DNA of 64,000 bases from an uncultured Marvinbryantia sp. Its GTDB lineage: Bacteria > Bacillota > Clostridia > Lachnospirales > Lachnospiraceae. The notes under the pieces are model-generated. The model was not told the DNA's origin, searched no databases, and saw only the letters and a list, made by a program, of their open reading frames with translations. The DNA lies in contig CALDMO010000042.1 of the NCBI GenBank assembly GCA_937915375.1, positions 62,001 through 126,000 on the forward strand, written 5' to 3'. A program made the translations under genes and the position numbers. The number at the start of each line of letters is the position of its first letter. The stretch's first letter is position 1. Below, piece by piece: positions 17,209-26,355 of the stretch.

Positions 17209-18309
17209 ATGGAAATTCAATTTACTGTTGGTTTTATCGGATTGGGACTGATCGGAGGTTCCATCGCCAAAGCACTGAAATATTACTACCCGAACGTCAC
17301 CATTTTTGCTCACACGAAAAGCAAAGACACCATCGAATACGCACTCTCCGAACGAATCATCGACAAAGCATACGACCAGCCGGATAATTCCTGGTCCTCC
17401 TGCGACTATATTTTCCTGTGCGCACCAGTAGAAACAAACGCCGCATATTTAAAAAAGCTAAAACCATTGATTGGGAGTCAATGCATTCTGACTGATGTCG
17501 GAAGTACCAAAACCGATATTCATGAACATGTGAAAGCGCTAGAACTAGAACACTGTTTTATCGGCGGTCATCCAATGGCCGGTTCTGAGAAAACAGGTAT
17601 TCGCAATTCTAAACACCATCTAATTGAAAACGCATATTACATTGTAACACCTGCAAAACATGTTCCCCGCGAAAAAACAGAAGCGTATATTCAGCTGATC
17701 ACCTCATTAAAGGCCTTGCCGCTGGAACTTGATTATCAGGAACACGATTATGTAACCGGAGCGATCAGCCACCTGCCGCATATCATCGCATCCACACTGG
17801 TCAATCTGGTACACGCCAAGGATACGCCGGCAGAAACAATGCGGACAGTTGCCGCCGGCGGATTTAAAGATATTACACGCATCGCTTCTTCTTCTCCAGA
17901 GATGTGGGAGCAAATCTGTACCACAAATGCCGGTAATATCATCTCTATTTTAGACGATTACATCGAAAGCCTGCGTCAAGTACGCGGCGAACTGGACAGC
18001 CATGATCACCAGGCGCTGAACCGCCTGTTCGCTGATTCCCGCGATTATCGAAATACCTTTTCTGATCTGTCAAGCGGTCCTTTAAAAAAAGTACACCGAC
18101 TTTACTGCGATTTAGTTGACGAAACCGGAGGGATTGCAATCATCGCCACCATCCTAGCCAGCAGTAATATCAGCCTGAAAAATATCGGGATTGTACACAA
18201 CCGGGAATTTGAAGAAGCAGTATTACGAGTGGAGTTTTATGAAGAGGAATCTCTGCTGAAAGCAGCAAAGCTGCTGCGCAAGTATCGGTATACGGTATAC
18301 GTTGATTAA
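17209..18309 (+). CDS. tyrA: Prephenate dehydrogenase with C-terminal ACT domain
   Basis: A 366-residue TyrA that converts prephenate to 4-hydroxyphenylpyruvate on the way to tyrosine. The N-terminal Rossmann fold shows GFIGLGLIGGSIAKAL (residues 6-21). HPMAGSEKTGI is the substrate loop and DYVTGAISHLPH carries the second conserved His. The last ~70 residues form an ACT domain (LVDETGGIAIIATILA onward), suggesting feedback by tyrosine. AAGGAG precedes the ATG. It is 26 nt upstream of aroA and shares its transcript. Confidence 0.95.
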   Translation: MEIQFTVGFIGLGLIGGSIAKALKYYYPNVTIFAHTKSKDTIEYALSERIIDKAYDQPDNSWSSCDYIFLCAPVETNAAYLKKLKPLIGSQCILTDVGSTKTDIHEHVKALELEHCFIGGHPMAGSEKTGIRNSKHHLIENAYYIVTPAKHVPREKTEAYIQLITSLKALPLELDYQEHDYVTGAISHLPHIIASTLVNLVHAKDTPAETMRTVAAGGFKDITRIASSSPEMWEQICTTNAGNIISILDDYIESLRQVRGELDSHDHQALNRLFADSRDYRNTFSDLSSGPLKKVHRLYCDLVDETGGIAIIATILASSNISLKNIGIVHNREFEEAVLRVEFYEEESLLKAAKLLRKYRYTVYVD

Positions 18310-18335
18310 ATTTATAGAAAGGATTTTCTACTATC

Positions 18336-19634
18336 ATGAAATTTACACAACAAACACGTTCCTTACGGGGCGAACTTACCGTTCCCGGCGATAAATCAAT
18401 TTCTCACCGCGCTGTAATGTTCGGCGCGCTGGCGCGCGGTACAACCGAGATAACCAATTTTCTGCAGAGTGCGGACTGTCTTTCTACCATTGACTGCTTC
18501 CGTAAGCTTGGCATCGAAATCGAAAATATGCCGAATAAAATTCTCGTTCACGGAAAAGGACTGCACGGACTGCAGGCGCCTTCCGAAGTGCTTGACACCG
18601 GCAACAGCGGTACAACCACGCGCCTGATCTCCGGTATTCTTGCCGGACAAAATTTTGAAACCATCTTAAACGGCGATGCTTCGATTCAAAGCCGTCCGAT
18701 GAAGCGTATCATGGAGCCGCTCACACAGATGGGGGCGGATATCATCAGTATTAAGGGCAACGGCTGCGCGCCGCTTCAGATTCGGCCAGCCGCTTCACTG
18801 CATGGAATCTCCTACAAATCACCGGTAGCATCCGCCCAAGTAAAATCATGTATCTTACTGGCAGGATTATATGCGGATACTCCAACAAGCGTCATCGAAC
18901 CGCAATTATCACGTAATCATACCGAATTAATGCTCTCCGGATTCGGCGCAGATGTCCGTACAAAAGACACCACCTCCACCATCTGTCCGGAACCCGATCT
19001 GCGTGCTGAAAAAATCAAAGTGCCGGGAGATATTTCTTCCGCCGCTTATTTTATCGCTGCTGCGCTTGCTGTTCCTAGTTCCGAACTGCTGATTAAAAAT
19101 GTCGGCATCAACCCAACCCGTGACGGCATTCTTCGCGTTCTGCTGGAAATGGGCGCCGATATTTCTTTAATAAATAAAAAAATCAGCGGCGGAGAACCAA
19201 CTGCTGATCTGCTTGTAAAATATTCTTCTTTAAAGGGTACAACGATTGGCGGAGCACTCATCCCCACACTGATCGACGAACTGCCTGTGATCGCCGTACT
19301 GGCCGCTTTGGCAGACGGCGTCACCGTCATCCGCGATGCACAAGAATTAAAAGTCAAAGAATCTAATCGTATTGATACCGTCGCCACTGCCCTCTTAGCT
19401 ATGGGAGCCAGAGTGCAGGCAACCGACGACGGCATGATTATTGAAGGCGGTTATCCGCTGCACGGCGCTGTCGTTGACAGTCATCTCGATCACCGCATCG
19501 CTATGAGTTTTGCGATTGCCGCTCTCGCAGCGGACGGGGAAACCGAAATCACCAGTGCGGATTGCGTCCGCATCAGCTATCCGGAATTTTATGAAACATT
19601 ATATCGTTTACGATTCCCTCTTGCCTCTACTTAA
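18336..19634 (+). CDS. aroA: 3-phosphoshikimate 1-carboxyvinyltransferase (EPSP synthase)
   Basis: A 432-residue EPSP synthase, the sixth shikimate step. Family motifs: PGDKSISHRAVMFGALARG near the N-terminus (substrate-binding Lys-Ser), DTGNSGTTTRL (PEP contact), QSRPMKRI, a central PGDISSAAYFIAAAL and DELPVIAVLAALADG with the catalytic Asp, then LKVKESNRID and DHRIAMSFA near the end. It follows tyrA closely. Its last 8 nt overlap the 3' end of queA, which converges from the other strand, and no terminator separates them. Confidence 0.97.
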   Translation: MKFTQQTRSLRGELTVPGDKSISHRAVMFGALARGTTEITNFLQSADCLSTIDCFRKLGIEIENMPNKILVHGKGLHGLQAPSEVLDTGNSGTTTRLISGILAGQNFETILNGDASIQSRPMKRIMEPLTQMGADIISIKGNGCAPLQIRPAASLHGISYKSPVASAQVKSCILLAGLYADTPTSVIEPQLSRNHTELMLSGFGADVRTKDTTSTICPEPDLRAEKIKVPGDISSAAYFIAAALAVPSSELLIKNVGINPTRDGILRVLLEMGADISLINKKISGGEPTADLLVKYSSLKGTTIGGALIPTLIDELPVIAVLAALADGVTVIRDAQELKVKESNRIDTVATALLAMGARVQATDDGMIIEGGYPLHGAVVDSHLDHRIAMSFAIAALAADGETEITSADCVRISYPEFYETLYRLRFPLAST

Positions 19635-20652
19635 TCAGCATCGCATCGCCAAAACTAAAGAATCGATACCTCTGCTCCACCGCCTCTTTATATGCTGCTT
19701 CAATATTTTCTTTTCCGGCAAGCGCGGACACCAGCATCAGAAGCGTAGATTCCGGCAGATGAAAATTTGTGATCAATTCATCCAGGATCTTGAAGCGATA
19801 GCCCGGATAGATAAAAATATCAGTCCAGCCGCTTCCGGCATGGAGAATACCGTTTTCATCCGCCGCGGATTCGAGCGTACGGCAGCTCGTTGTTCCGACA
19901 CAGACAATTTTACCACCGTTTGCCTTTGTTTCATTGATCAGTTTCGCCTGATCCTCCTCAACAATATAAAACTCAGAATGCATATGATGACTGGTCACAT
20001 CTTCTACCTTAACCGGGCGGAACGTTCCAAGTCCCACATGCAATGTCACATGTGCCAGCTTCACACCCTTTGCCTGAATTGCTTCCAGAAGCTCCGGTGT
20101 AAAATGCAGTCCGGCTGTCGGAGCGGCAGCCGAGCCGTCATGCTTCGCGTAAACAGTCTGATAACGGTTTTTATCCTCCAGCTGATGCGTAATATACGGA
20201 GGCAGCGGCATCTGTCCCAGTTCATCGAGAATTTCCTCAAAAATCCCTTCATACGCAAACTGAATCAGACGATTTCCTTCCTCCGCTACTTCCAACACCT
20301 TTCCGGTCAAGCGGCCGTCTCCAAACGAAATTTCCGTGCCCGGTTTTGCTTTTTTACCTGGTTTTACCAAAGTCTCCCAAATATCATTTTCCCGGCGTTT
20401 CAAAAGAAGAATTTCAATCTTCGCATCTGTTCCCACCTTACTACCGTAAAGTCTCGCCGGAATCACCTTTGTATTATTTACCACCAGACAATCGCCCGGA
20501 TTAAGGTACTCGATTATATCCTTAAAAACACGGTGCTCGCGTCTGCCTGTCTCTTTATCCAAAACCAGCAGCCGTGAAGCGGAACGATCCTTAAGCGGAT
20601 CCTGCGCGATCAATTCCTGCGGTAAATCAAAATAAAAATCTGATGTTTTCAT
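19627..20652 (-). CDS. queA: tRNA preQ1(34) S-adenosylmethionine ribosyltransferase-isomerase
   Basis: A 341-residue QueA, which transfers the ribosyl part of SAM to preQ1 in tRNA during queuosine synthesis. Motifs: FYFDLPQELIAQ at the start, LNPGDCLVVNNTKVIPARL, PLPPYI, YAKHDGSAAAPTAGLHFT, HVTLHVGLGTF and TNFHLPESTLLMLVSAL. Usual length. AGGAGAG precedes the ATG. No other queuosine gene (tgt, queG) is adjacent in the window, and the 3' end runs 8 nt into aroA on the opposite strand. Confidence 0.97.
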   Translation of the reverse strand: MKTSDFYFDLPQELIAQDPLKDRSASRLLVLDKETGRREHRVFKDIIEYLNPGDCLVVNNTKVIPARLYGSKVGTDAKIEILLLKRRENDIWETLVKPGKKAKPGTEISFGDGRLTGKVLEVAEEGNRLIQFAYEGIFEEILDELGQMPLPPYITHQLEDKNRYQTVYAKHDGSAAAPTAGLHFTPELLEAIQAKGVKLAHVTLHVGLGTFRPVKVEDVTSHHMHSEFYIVEEDQAKLINETKANGGKIVCVGTTSCRTLESAADENGILHAGSGWTDIFIYPGYRFKILDELITNFHLPESTLLMLVSALAGKENIEAAYKEAVEQRYRFFSFGDAMLIK

Positions 20653-20709
20653 ATACTCTCCTGTCTATTCTATATCAGTATGTCTGCACAACTTCAACCT
20701 GATACATCC

Positions 20710-21321
20710 TTAATAAAATAATTTTCCTTCTTCTACCAGTTCGATGTTTTCATCCGTACATTCCAAAATCGCCACACCGCAGTTCGGCGCGACCCCCCTA
20801 TTCCAAAAATCTTTCATTTCATAGGGATGCAAACTGTTCAGCATTGCCCGCACCGCCGCGCCATGGCTGGATACTAAAACCGTTTTATCCGAAAGCTCCG
20901 GTCTACTGCAGATATCTCTTAAAAACTCTGCCGTGCGGTTCGCCAATTCTTTCATAGATTCGCCATCCGCGGGCGGCACATACCGTTCCGGATGATTAAA
21001 AAAATTAAAAACCTCCGGGCTGTCAAACTGTCCTTCGCCCGGACTCCAGTGTGTTCCCTCATATTTGCCGAAGCTGATCTCTATAAGCCTCTCATCCTCA
21101 ATAAGCGGCACACTGCGCGCCCCTAGCACCAGCCGCGCCGTCTCTTTCGCTCTTTTTAAGGGACTGGTGAACGCCAGGTCAAAGGGAATTTCCTTCATCC
21201 CCTCTCCGGTACGCTTTGCCAGCTCTCTACCGTTTTCATTCAATTCAATATCGCTTCTTCCCTGCAGCAGACGTTCTTTGTTCCACATCGTCTGTCCGTG
21301 CCGGATGATATATATTTTCAT
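20710..21321 (-). CDS. Histidine phosphatase superfamily protein
   Basis: A 203-residue phosphoglycerate-mutase-like phosphatase. The catalytic signature IIRHGQTMWN lies at residues 4-13, SPLKRAKETA supplies the second Arg, and VSSHGAAVRAML the second catalytic His. The frame is open for 26 codons before the ATG at 21321, but the family's start (MKIYIIRHGQT) fits here; the ribosome site is weak (GGGGAAG). The substrate cannot be predicted. A TTGACA at about 21455-21460 may belong to its promoter. Confidence 0.88.
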   Translation of the reverse strand: MKIYIIRHGQTMWNKERLLQGRSDIELNENGRELAKRTGEGMKEIPFDLAFTSPLKRAKETARLVLGARSVPLIEDERLIEISFGKYEGTHWSPGEGQFDSPEVFNFFNHPERYVPPADGESMKELANRTAEFLRDICSRPELSDKTVLVSSHGAAVRAMLNSLHPYEMKDFWNRGVAPNCGVAILECTDENIELVEEGKLFY

Positions 21322-21488
21322 GCCGCTTCCCCATTTCCGTAAATAAGCCTTTCGCACACTGCGCCTCAGCATTGCCCATCTGCTTCTGCCGAGAAACACT
21401 CCAGTATTTCCGCATTCGTGCCTGTCTCTTACAGTAAACCGTAAATCTGACAGATGTCAAGCTTTTTCTGCGCACAAAAGCTATCATG

Positions 21489-21522
21489 CAAAACGGCATA
21501 GCCGAAGCCATGCCGTTTTTTT
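21489..21522. terminator. Terminator downstream of pheT
   Basis: Stem AACGGCAT(A/G)GC with a TTCG tetraloop on the minus strand. The stronger T-run is on the plus strand (21515-21521), a weaker TTTTG on the minus strand. Confidence 0.75.
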
Positions 21523-21558
21523 ATAAAATTCAGGTGCCAAGGCACATGCTTTGTTATC

Positions 21559-23976
21559 CTACTGTCTCAATACAATGCCCATAGATTCCAGACCGTTTAA
21601 GATTTTTTTCATTGCCGCTGTCACATCTGCTTCTTCCAGAGTCTTATCTTTCGCGCGGAATACGATTGAATATGCCATAGACTTAAATCCTGCTTCAATC
21701 TGTTCGCCCTCGTAAATATCAAACAGCTGGTAGCTCTCCAGATATTTTCCGCCGCGCTGAGCGATCATCTTTTCAATATCGCCAGCCAGAATTTCTTTCG
21801 GTACTACCATACTGAGGTCGCGTGTCACAGCTGGGAATTTCGCAATGCCTTCAAATTTACGGTCAAAGGACGCATATTCTACAACAGCCGGCATATCCAA
21901 AACCGCCACATAGGTACGCTCGCCAATGCCGTAATTGTCAGCCGCCTGCGGATGCAGTTCGCCCAAGTATCCGAGCACTTTTCCATCATATATGATATTT
22001 GCCTGACGTCCCGGATGCAGATACGGTTTTCCTGCTTTCGGATCGTAGGTCAGCGTTCCATGCAGACCTGCTTTTTCAAAGAATTCTTCCACAACGCCTT
22101 TCATCACATAGAAGTCGCCGTCGCCATACATACCGAGCGTCAGCTGCATACGCTCCTCCGGAAGTTCCGTAAGCGGCAGCGCCTTCGGCAGGTATACATT
22201 GCCAAGTTCATACAGGCGTACGTTTTTGTTTCTGTGATTATAATTAAATGCCAGAGAATTCAACATTCCATTTAAAGAAATCGTTCTCATAATGCTGAAA
22301 TCCTCACCAAGCGGATTAGAGATCGTCACTGCCTGACGCAGCTTGTCATCTGCCGGAAGCAGCAGCTTATCAAATACCTTCGGACTTTCAAAGGAATAGC
22401 AATAGCCCTGTGAAAAACCGCAGAATTCCGCAATCTCTCGCGCAGTCTGCTGAATGCGCAGATAAAACGGCAGCTTTCCGGTGGTCGCCTCCCCTTTCGG
22501 AAGCGTAGTCGGAATGTTGTCATAGCCGTAGAATCTTGCCACTTCCTCAGCCAGATCGGCAGTACGGAAAATATCATGACGGAACGTCGGCGCGATAATT
22601 TCTTTCGTTTCCTCGTCATATTCCAATTCCACACTCTTGAAATAACCCAACATTTCCTCTGCCGAAAGATCAGTTCCAAGCAGAGCGTTAATTTTTTCCG
22701 GTTCAAACGGAACGCGTACCGGCTCTTTTTTCTTGCTGTAGACATCCACCATGCCGCCGACTACTTCACCGGCTCCTAATTCCTCCATCAGCTGACAAGC
22801 ACGGTCGATTGCTGCCTGCGCATTATTTGGATCAAGACCTTTTTCAAATTTTCCGGAAGCATCTGTACGCAGACCGATTTTCTTTGCGGAAAGACGGATA
22901 TTCGTTCCGTCAAAGCATGCCGCTTCAAACAACATCGTTTTGACATCATCCGTAATCATGGAATTTTCACCGCCCATGATACCGGCAATGCCGACTGCTT
23001 TTTCACCGTCACAGATCATCAGCACGGAATCATCCATTGTGCGTTCCTGACCATCGAGCGTTACGAATTTTTCTCCTTTTTCCGCACGCCGCACCACGAT
23101 TTCGTGACCCGCGATACGATCATAATCATACGCATGCATCGGCTGTCCGTACTCTTCCATGACATAGTTAGTAATATCCACCACATTGTTGATCGGACGG
23201 ATACCGTTCACTGCCAATCTTCTCTGCAGCCATTTCGGAGACGGACCGATCTTAATATTTTTTACGATTCTTGCTGTATAACGCGGGCAGAGTTCCGGAT
23301 CTTTCACGGTTACTTTTACATAATCATTCGCGTCCTCATCATTGCCTGTTTTCGTCACAACCGGCGGGCAAAACGGTCTCCGGAAAGTTGCCGCCGCTTC
23401 TCTGGCGATGCCAAGTACGCTGTAACAATCCACACGGTTGGATGTAATCTCATATTCAAAAATCACATCATCCAATCCAAGCGCTTTCACAGCGCTTTCT
23501 CCTACCGGAGCATCCTCCGGAAAAATATAGATGCCGTACTCCGGCGATTCCGGATACATCTCCTTTGTAGAACCAAGTTCTTCGATCGAGCACATCATGC
23601 CGTTTGATTCTACTCCACGCAGCTTGCCTTTTTTGATAGCGATACCGCCCGGTGTCATTTTTCCATCATGACCGCCCGCTACGCGTCCTCCATCCAGAAC
23701 AACCGGAACCTTATCGCCTTCTTTTACATTCGGCGCTCCGGTAACGATCTGTGTTACCTCTGTTCCAACATCCACCTGACAGATGATCAGTTTGTCCGCA
23801 TCCGGATGACGTTCAATCTTTTTAATCTGACCAATCACAATTTTTTCCAAATCCTGATCCAGTCTCTGATAACCCTCTACCTTTGTGCCGGACAGCGTCA
23901 TTGCGTCCGTATATTCCTGTGCCGTACATTCCAGTTCCGGAACGTAGGCTTTGATCCATGATAATGAAGTATTCAT
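21559..23976 (-). CDS. pheT: Phenylalanyl-tRNA synthetase beta subunit
   Basis: An 805-residue beta subunit of the (alpha-beta)2 enzyme. In order: N-terminal region and EMAP-type tRNA-binding domain (about residues 40-150, with the CQVDVGTE and GAPNV segments), B3/B4 editing domain (about 210-390, with NRVDCYSVLGIAREAAA), B5 domain (about 405-475), catalytic-like core (GLRTDASGKFEKGLD precedes it), and the C-terminal FDX-ACB anticodon-binding domain (FPAVTRDLSMVV onward). AGGAGAG precedes the ATG. It lies 22 nt after pheS under the Phe T-box. Confidence 0.97.
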   Translation of the reverse strand: MNTSLSWIKAYVPELECTAQEYTDAMTLSGTKVEGYQRLDQDLEKIVIGQIKKIERHPDADKLIICQVDVGTEVTQIVTGAPNVKEGDKVPVVLDGGRVAGGHDGKMTPGGIAIKKGKLRGVESNGMMCSIEELGSTKEMYPESPEYGIYIFPEDAPVGESAVKALGLDDVIFEYEITSNRVDCYSVLGIAREAAATFRRPFCPPVVTKTGNDEDANDYVKVTVKDPELCPRYTARIVKNIKIGPSPKWLQRRLAVNGIRPINNVVDITNYVMEEYGQPMHAYDYDRIAGHEIVVRRAEKGEKFVTLDGQERTMDDSVLMICDGEKAVGIAGIMGGENSMITDDVKTMLFEAACFDGTNIRLSAKKIGLRTDASGKFEKGLDPNNAQAAIDRACQLMEELGAGEVVGGMVDVYSKKKEPVRVPFEPEKINALLGTDLSAEEMLGYFKSVELEYDEETKEIIAPTFRHDIFRTADLAEEVARFYGYDNIPTTLPKGEATTGKLPFYLRIQQTAREIAEFCGFSQGYCYSFESPKVFDKLLLPADDKLRQAVTISNPLGEDFSIMRTISLNGMLNSLAFNYNHRNKNVRLYELGNVYLPKALPLTELPEERMQLTLGMYGDGDFYVMKGVVEEFFEKAGLHGTLTYDPKAGKPYLHPGRQANIIYDGKVLGYLGELHPQAADNYGIGERTYVAVLDMPAVVEYASFDRKFEGIAKFPAVTRDLSMVVPKEILAGDIEKMIAQRGGKYLESYQLFDIYEGEQIEAGFKSMAYSIVFRAKDKTLEEADVTAAMKKILNGLESMGIVLRQ

Positions 23977-23998
23977 GTTTCTCTCCTCTCATTGCTTA

Positions 23999-25018
23999 TT
24001 AGAACTGTTTTAAGAAACGAATATCGTTTTCATACAGCAGACGCATATCGTCAATTTCATATTTCAGCAGCGCGATTCGCTCCAGACCGGCACCGAATGC
24101 AAAACCAGTGTACTCGTTCGGATCAATACCGCACATTTCCAACACATGCGGATGCACCATACCGCAGCCGAGAATCTCGATCCAGCCAGACCCCTTACAG
24201 AAACGACAGCCCTTTCCTCCGCACTTAAAGCAGCTCACATCCACCTCCGCGCTCGGCTCAGTGAACGGGAAATGATGCGGACGGAATTTCGTCTTTGTTT
24301 CCGGTCCAAACAGTTCTTTTGCAAACTCTTCCAGAGTTCCCTTCAAGTCCGCAAAAGTAATATTTTTATCAATAACCAATCCCTCAATCTGATGGAAAGA
24401 CGGAGAATGGGTTGCATCCACTTCATCGGAACGGAACACGCGTCCCGGTGAGATCATACGGATCGGAAGATTTCCTTGTTCCATTCTGCGCGCCTGCACC
24501 GGAGAAGTCTGAGTACGCAATACGATCTCTTTATTGATATAGAAAGTATCCTGCTCGTCCTTCGCCGGATGATTTGCCGGAATGTTCAGCTTTTCAAAAT
24601 TATATTCATCATACTCTACCTCAGGGCCTTCAATCACTTCGTAGCCCATGCCGATGAAAATACGTTCTACCTCTTCTCTGGCGATTGTATTCGGATGGCG
24701 ATGACCGACATTATTTTTCTTTGCCGGAAGTGTCACATCAATCACTTCTTCTTTTAACTGCTGCTCTCTTGCAGCCGTTTCCAGCTTTGTCTTTGCAGCG
24801 TCAAGCACTTCCTCGATCACCGCTCTTGTCTCGTTCACCATCTGACCGACCATCGGGCGATCCTGCGGCGCAACATCTTTCATTCCTTTTAATACCGCCG
24901 TCAGCTCGCCTTTTTTTCCAAGAAACGCCACACGCACTTCGTTCAGTTTTTCCAGTGAGTCTGACTGCTGGATCTGTTTCACGGCCTCTTCTTTGATGGC
25001 CTGAAGTTTTTCTTTCAT
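23999..25018 (-). CDS. pheS: Phenylalanyl-tRNA synthetase alpha subunit
   Basis: A 339-residue alpha subunit with an N-terminal coiled coil (residues 1-85), then the class II core: GRVFRSDEVDATHSPSFHQ (motif 2), KCGGKGCRFCKGSGW (a four-Cys hairpin) and GAGLERIALLKYEIDD (motif 3). The frame continues 16 codons upstream, but AAAGGAG lies 8 nt before the ATG at 25018. It is the first gene of pheST, and the T-box leader begins 55 nt upstream. Confidence 0.97.
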   Translation of the reverse strand: MKEKLQAIKEEAVKQIQQSDSLEKLNEVRVAFLGKKGELTAVLKGMKDVAPQDRPMVGQMVNETRAVIEEVLDAAKTKLETAAREQQLKEEVIDVTLPAKKNNVGHRHPNTIAREEVERIFIGMGYEVIEGPEVEYDEYNFEKLNIPANHPAKDEQDTFYINKEIVLRTQTSPVQARRMEQGNLPIRMISPGRVFRSDEVDATHSPSFHQIEGLVIDKNITFADLKGTLEEFAKELFGPETKTKFRPHHFPFTEPSAEVDVSCFKCGGKGCRFCKGSGWIEILGCGMVHPHVLEMCGIDPNEYTGFAFGAGLERIALLKYEIDDMRLLYENDIRFLKQF

Positions 25019-25090
25019 AATATTCTCCTTTCTTTTTGTGCAGGGAGGACATAAAATTTTCATCACACTAAATAACGTTTCTTAATATGA

Positions 25091-25380
25091 CAAAAAAGCT
25101 CCGTCCCAAATAGGGACGAAGCTAATATCCGTGGTACCACCCTGCTTCCTGTCATAGACAGGCACTCCAACTCTGCGTAACGTGCAGTTCCGTCATTTTC
25201 TACGCGCCAACTGCCCGCGGCAGCGGTTTCAAAAATGCAGCTCCGGTGGGAAATTCGCCTCAACATCTGAACCCCGGGAAGCTTCCAGCCGATGACTCCC
25301 CTTCTCTGGTAGGGAAAATGATGTGCTACTGACACCTTCTTCGCTTTTGTTATATTGCGGTCACCCGCTTCTAATTACTC
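25091..25380 (-). promoter_or_regulatory. T-box leader sensing tRNA-Phe, controlling pheST
   Basis: Minus strand. The T-box GGGTGGTACCACGG (25129-25142) is followed by a terminator stem AGCTTCGTCCC/GGGACGGAGCT with TTTTTT (25091-25122). In Stem I the likely specifier is TTC (Phe) at 25250-25252, exactly 5 nt before GGAG, the same spacing seen in the leuA leader. Uncharged tRNA-Phe should stabilise the antiterminator and switch pheST on. This accounts for the 399-bp gap between pheS and the YihY-type gene. Confidence 0.93.
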
Positions 25381-25409
25381 ATTCTACCCACTTCCAAAAT
25401 GAATGTCAA
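25381..25409 (-). promoter_or_regulatory. Promoter of the pheST T-box transcript
   Basis: Minus strand TTGACA (25404-25409), 17-nt spacer, TAGAAT (25381-25386), starting 8 nt after the stop of the upstream gene. Confidence 0.85.
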
Positions 25410-25417
25410 GCAGAAAT

Positions 25418-26260
25418 TCAGAATAATTCCTCGTCCGCAAAGGCATCCGGATATTCCATATAACAGTTGACCTCCGCTCCCACGAACAGCAGCCACATAC
25501 AGGAATACAGCCAGAGGATCATCATCACAACCGTTGTCAGGCTGCCGTAAACCGACGAAAATCGCCCCGCATGGTCAAAATAAATAGAAAACCCATAAGA
25601 AAAAATGGACCAGGCCGCTGCCGTGAATACCGCTCCCGGTATCTGACGAATAATATTTACTTTGCAGTTCGGCAGCGCACAGTACATCGCCAAAAACACC
25701 AGCGAAAGCACAAAAATAGAAAGCACCGCGCGAAAGCTGATAATAATTCCGCTGAATTGGTTTAAAAAAGGCAGGTAATGCAGAACCGTATCCTGAATGC
25801 GGTTGCCGAACAGCATCAGTGCCATTGCCAGCAGAATCGCCAGCAGCAAAAACAAAATATAAATCCCGGAACGCAGACGCATAAACAGGTAATTTCGACT
25901 CTCTCTCACACCGCGAACAGAATTCAGCCCATTCGTGATCGCCAAAACGCTGCGGCCGGTCGCCCAGAGCGCCGCAATCACCGTACCGGAAAGAAGCGCC
26001 GTAGAGCTGTTGAACAACTCCTGTACAATACTGACGATCACATCATAAAAGCTAGCCGGAAGCACTTCCAGAAGCATCTCCATCAACATTTCCTGTGTCA
26101 GCATCGTATACTGGATCAGCGTCAGCAACAGCATAAAAAACGGGAAAAAACCCATAATGATAAAAAGCGCGGTCTGGGCCGCAAACGCATCCACCCGATC
26201 TTTTTTCATTTTCCACAGAAATCTGCGGATCGTTCTGATGTACTCCGATATCTGATTCAT
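25418..26260 (-). CDS. YihY/UPF0761 family inner membrane protein
   Basis: A 280-residue integral membrane protein of the YihY (BrkB-annotated, RNase BN-misannotated) family. About six hydrophobic spans follow a short basic head. Landmarks are AAQTALFIIMGFFPFFMLLL near residues 28-47, a polar ALWATGRSVLAITNGLNSV loop, and a last span with MMILWLYSCMWLLFVGAEVN, which matches the family's conserved C-terminal glycine-glutamate region. The function is not established. It lies 95 nt downstream of spoIID on the same strand. Confidence 0.88.
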   Translation of the reverse strand: MNQISEYIRTIRRFLWKMKKDRVDAFAAQTALFIIMGFFPFFMLLLTLIQYTMLTQEMLMEMLLEVLPASFYDVIVSIVQELFNSSTALLSGTVIAALWATGRSVLAITNGLNSVRGVRESRNYLFMRLRSGIYILFLLLAILLAMALMLFGNRIQDTVLHYLPFLNQFSGIIISFRAVLSIFVLSLVFLAMYCALPNCKVNIIRQIPGAVFTAAAWSIFSYGFSIYFDHAGRFSSVYGSLTTVVMMILWLYSCMWLLFVGAEVNCYMEYPDAFADEELF

Positions 26261-26355
26261 ACTTCCCCCCGGCCGCGCACCAAGTCGCTTTTTATGTCTA
26301 TCAGTTTATCATGTATGCTGCTTTTTCGCAAGCCGTGCCTGTACGAACGCTTTTT

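Noticed and set aside
19510..20577. Plus-strand frame of about 355 codons opposite queA
   Set aside because: A shadow of queA; no ribosome site and no protein-like pattern.
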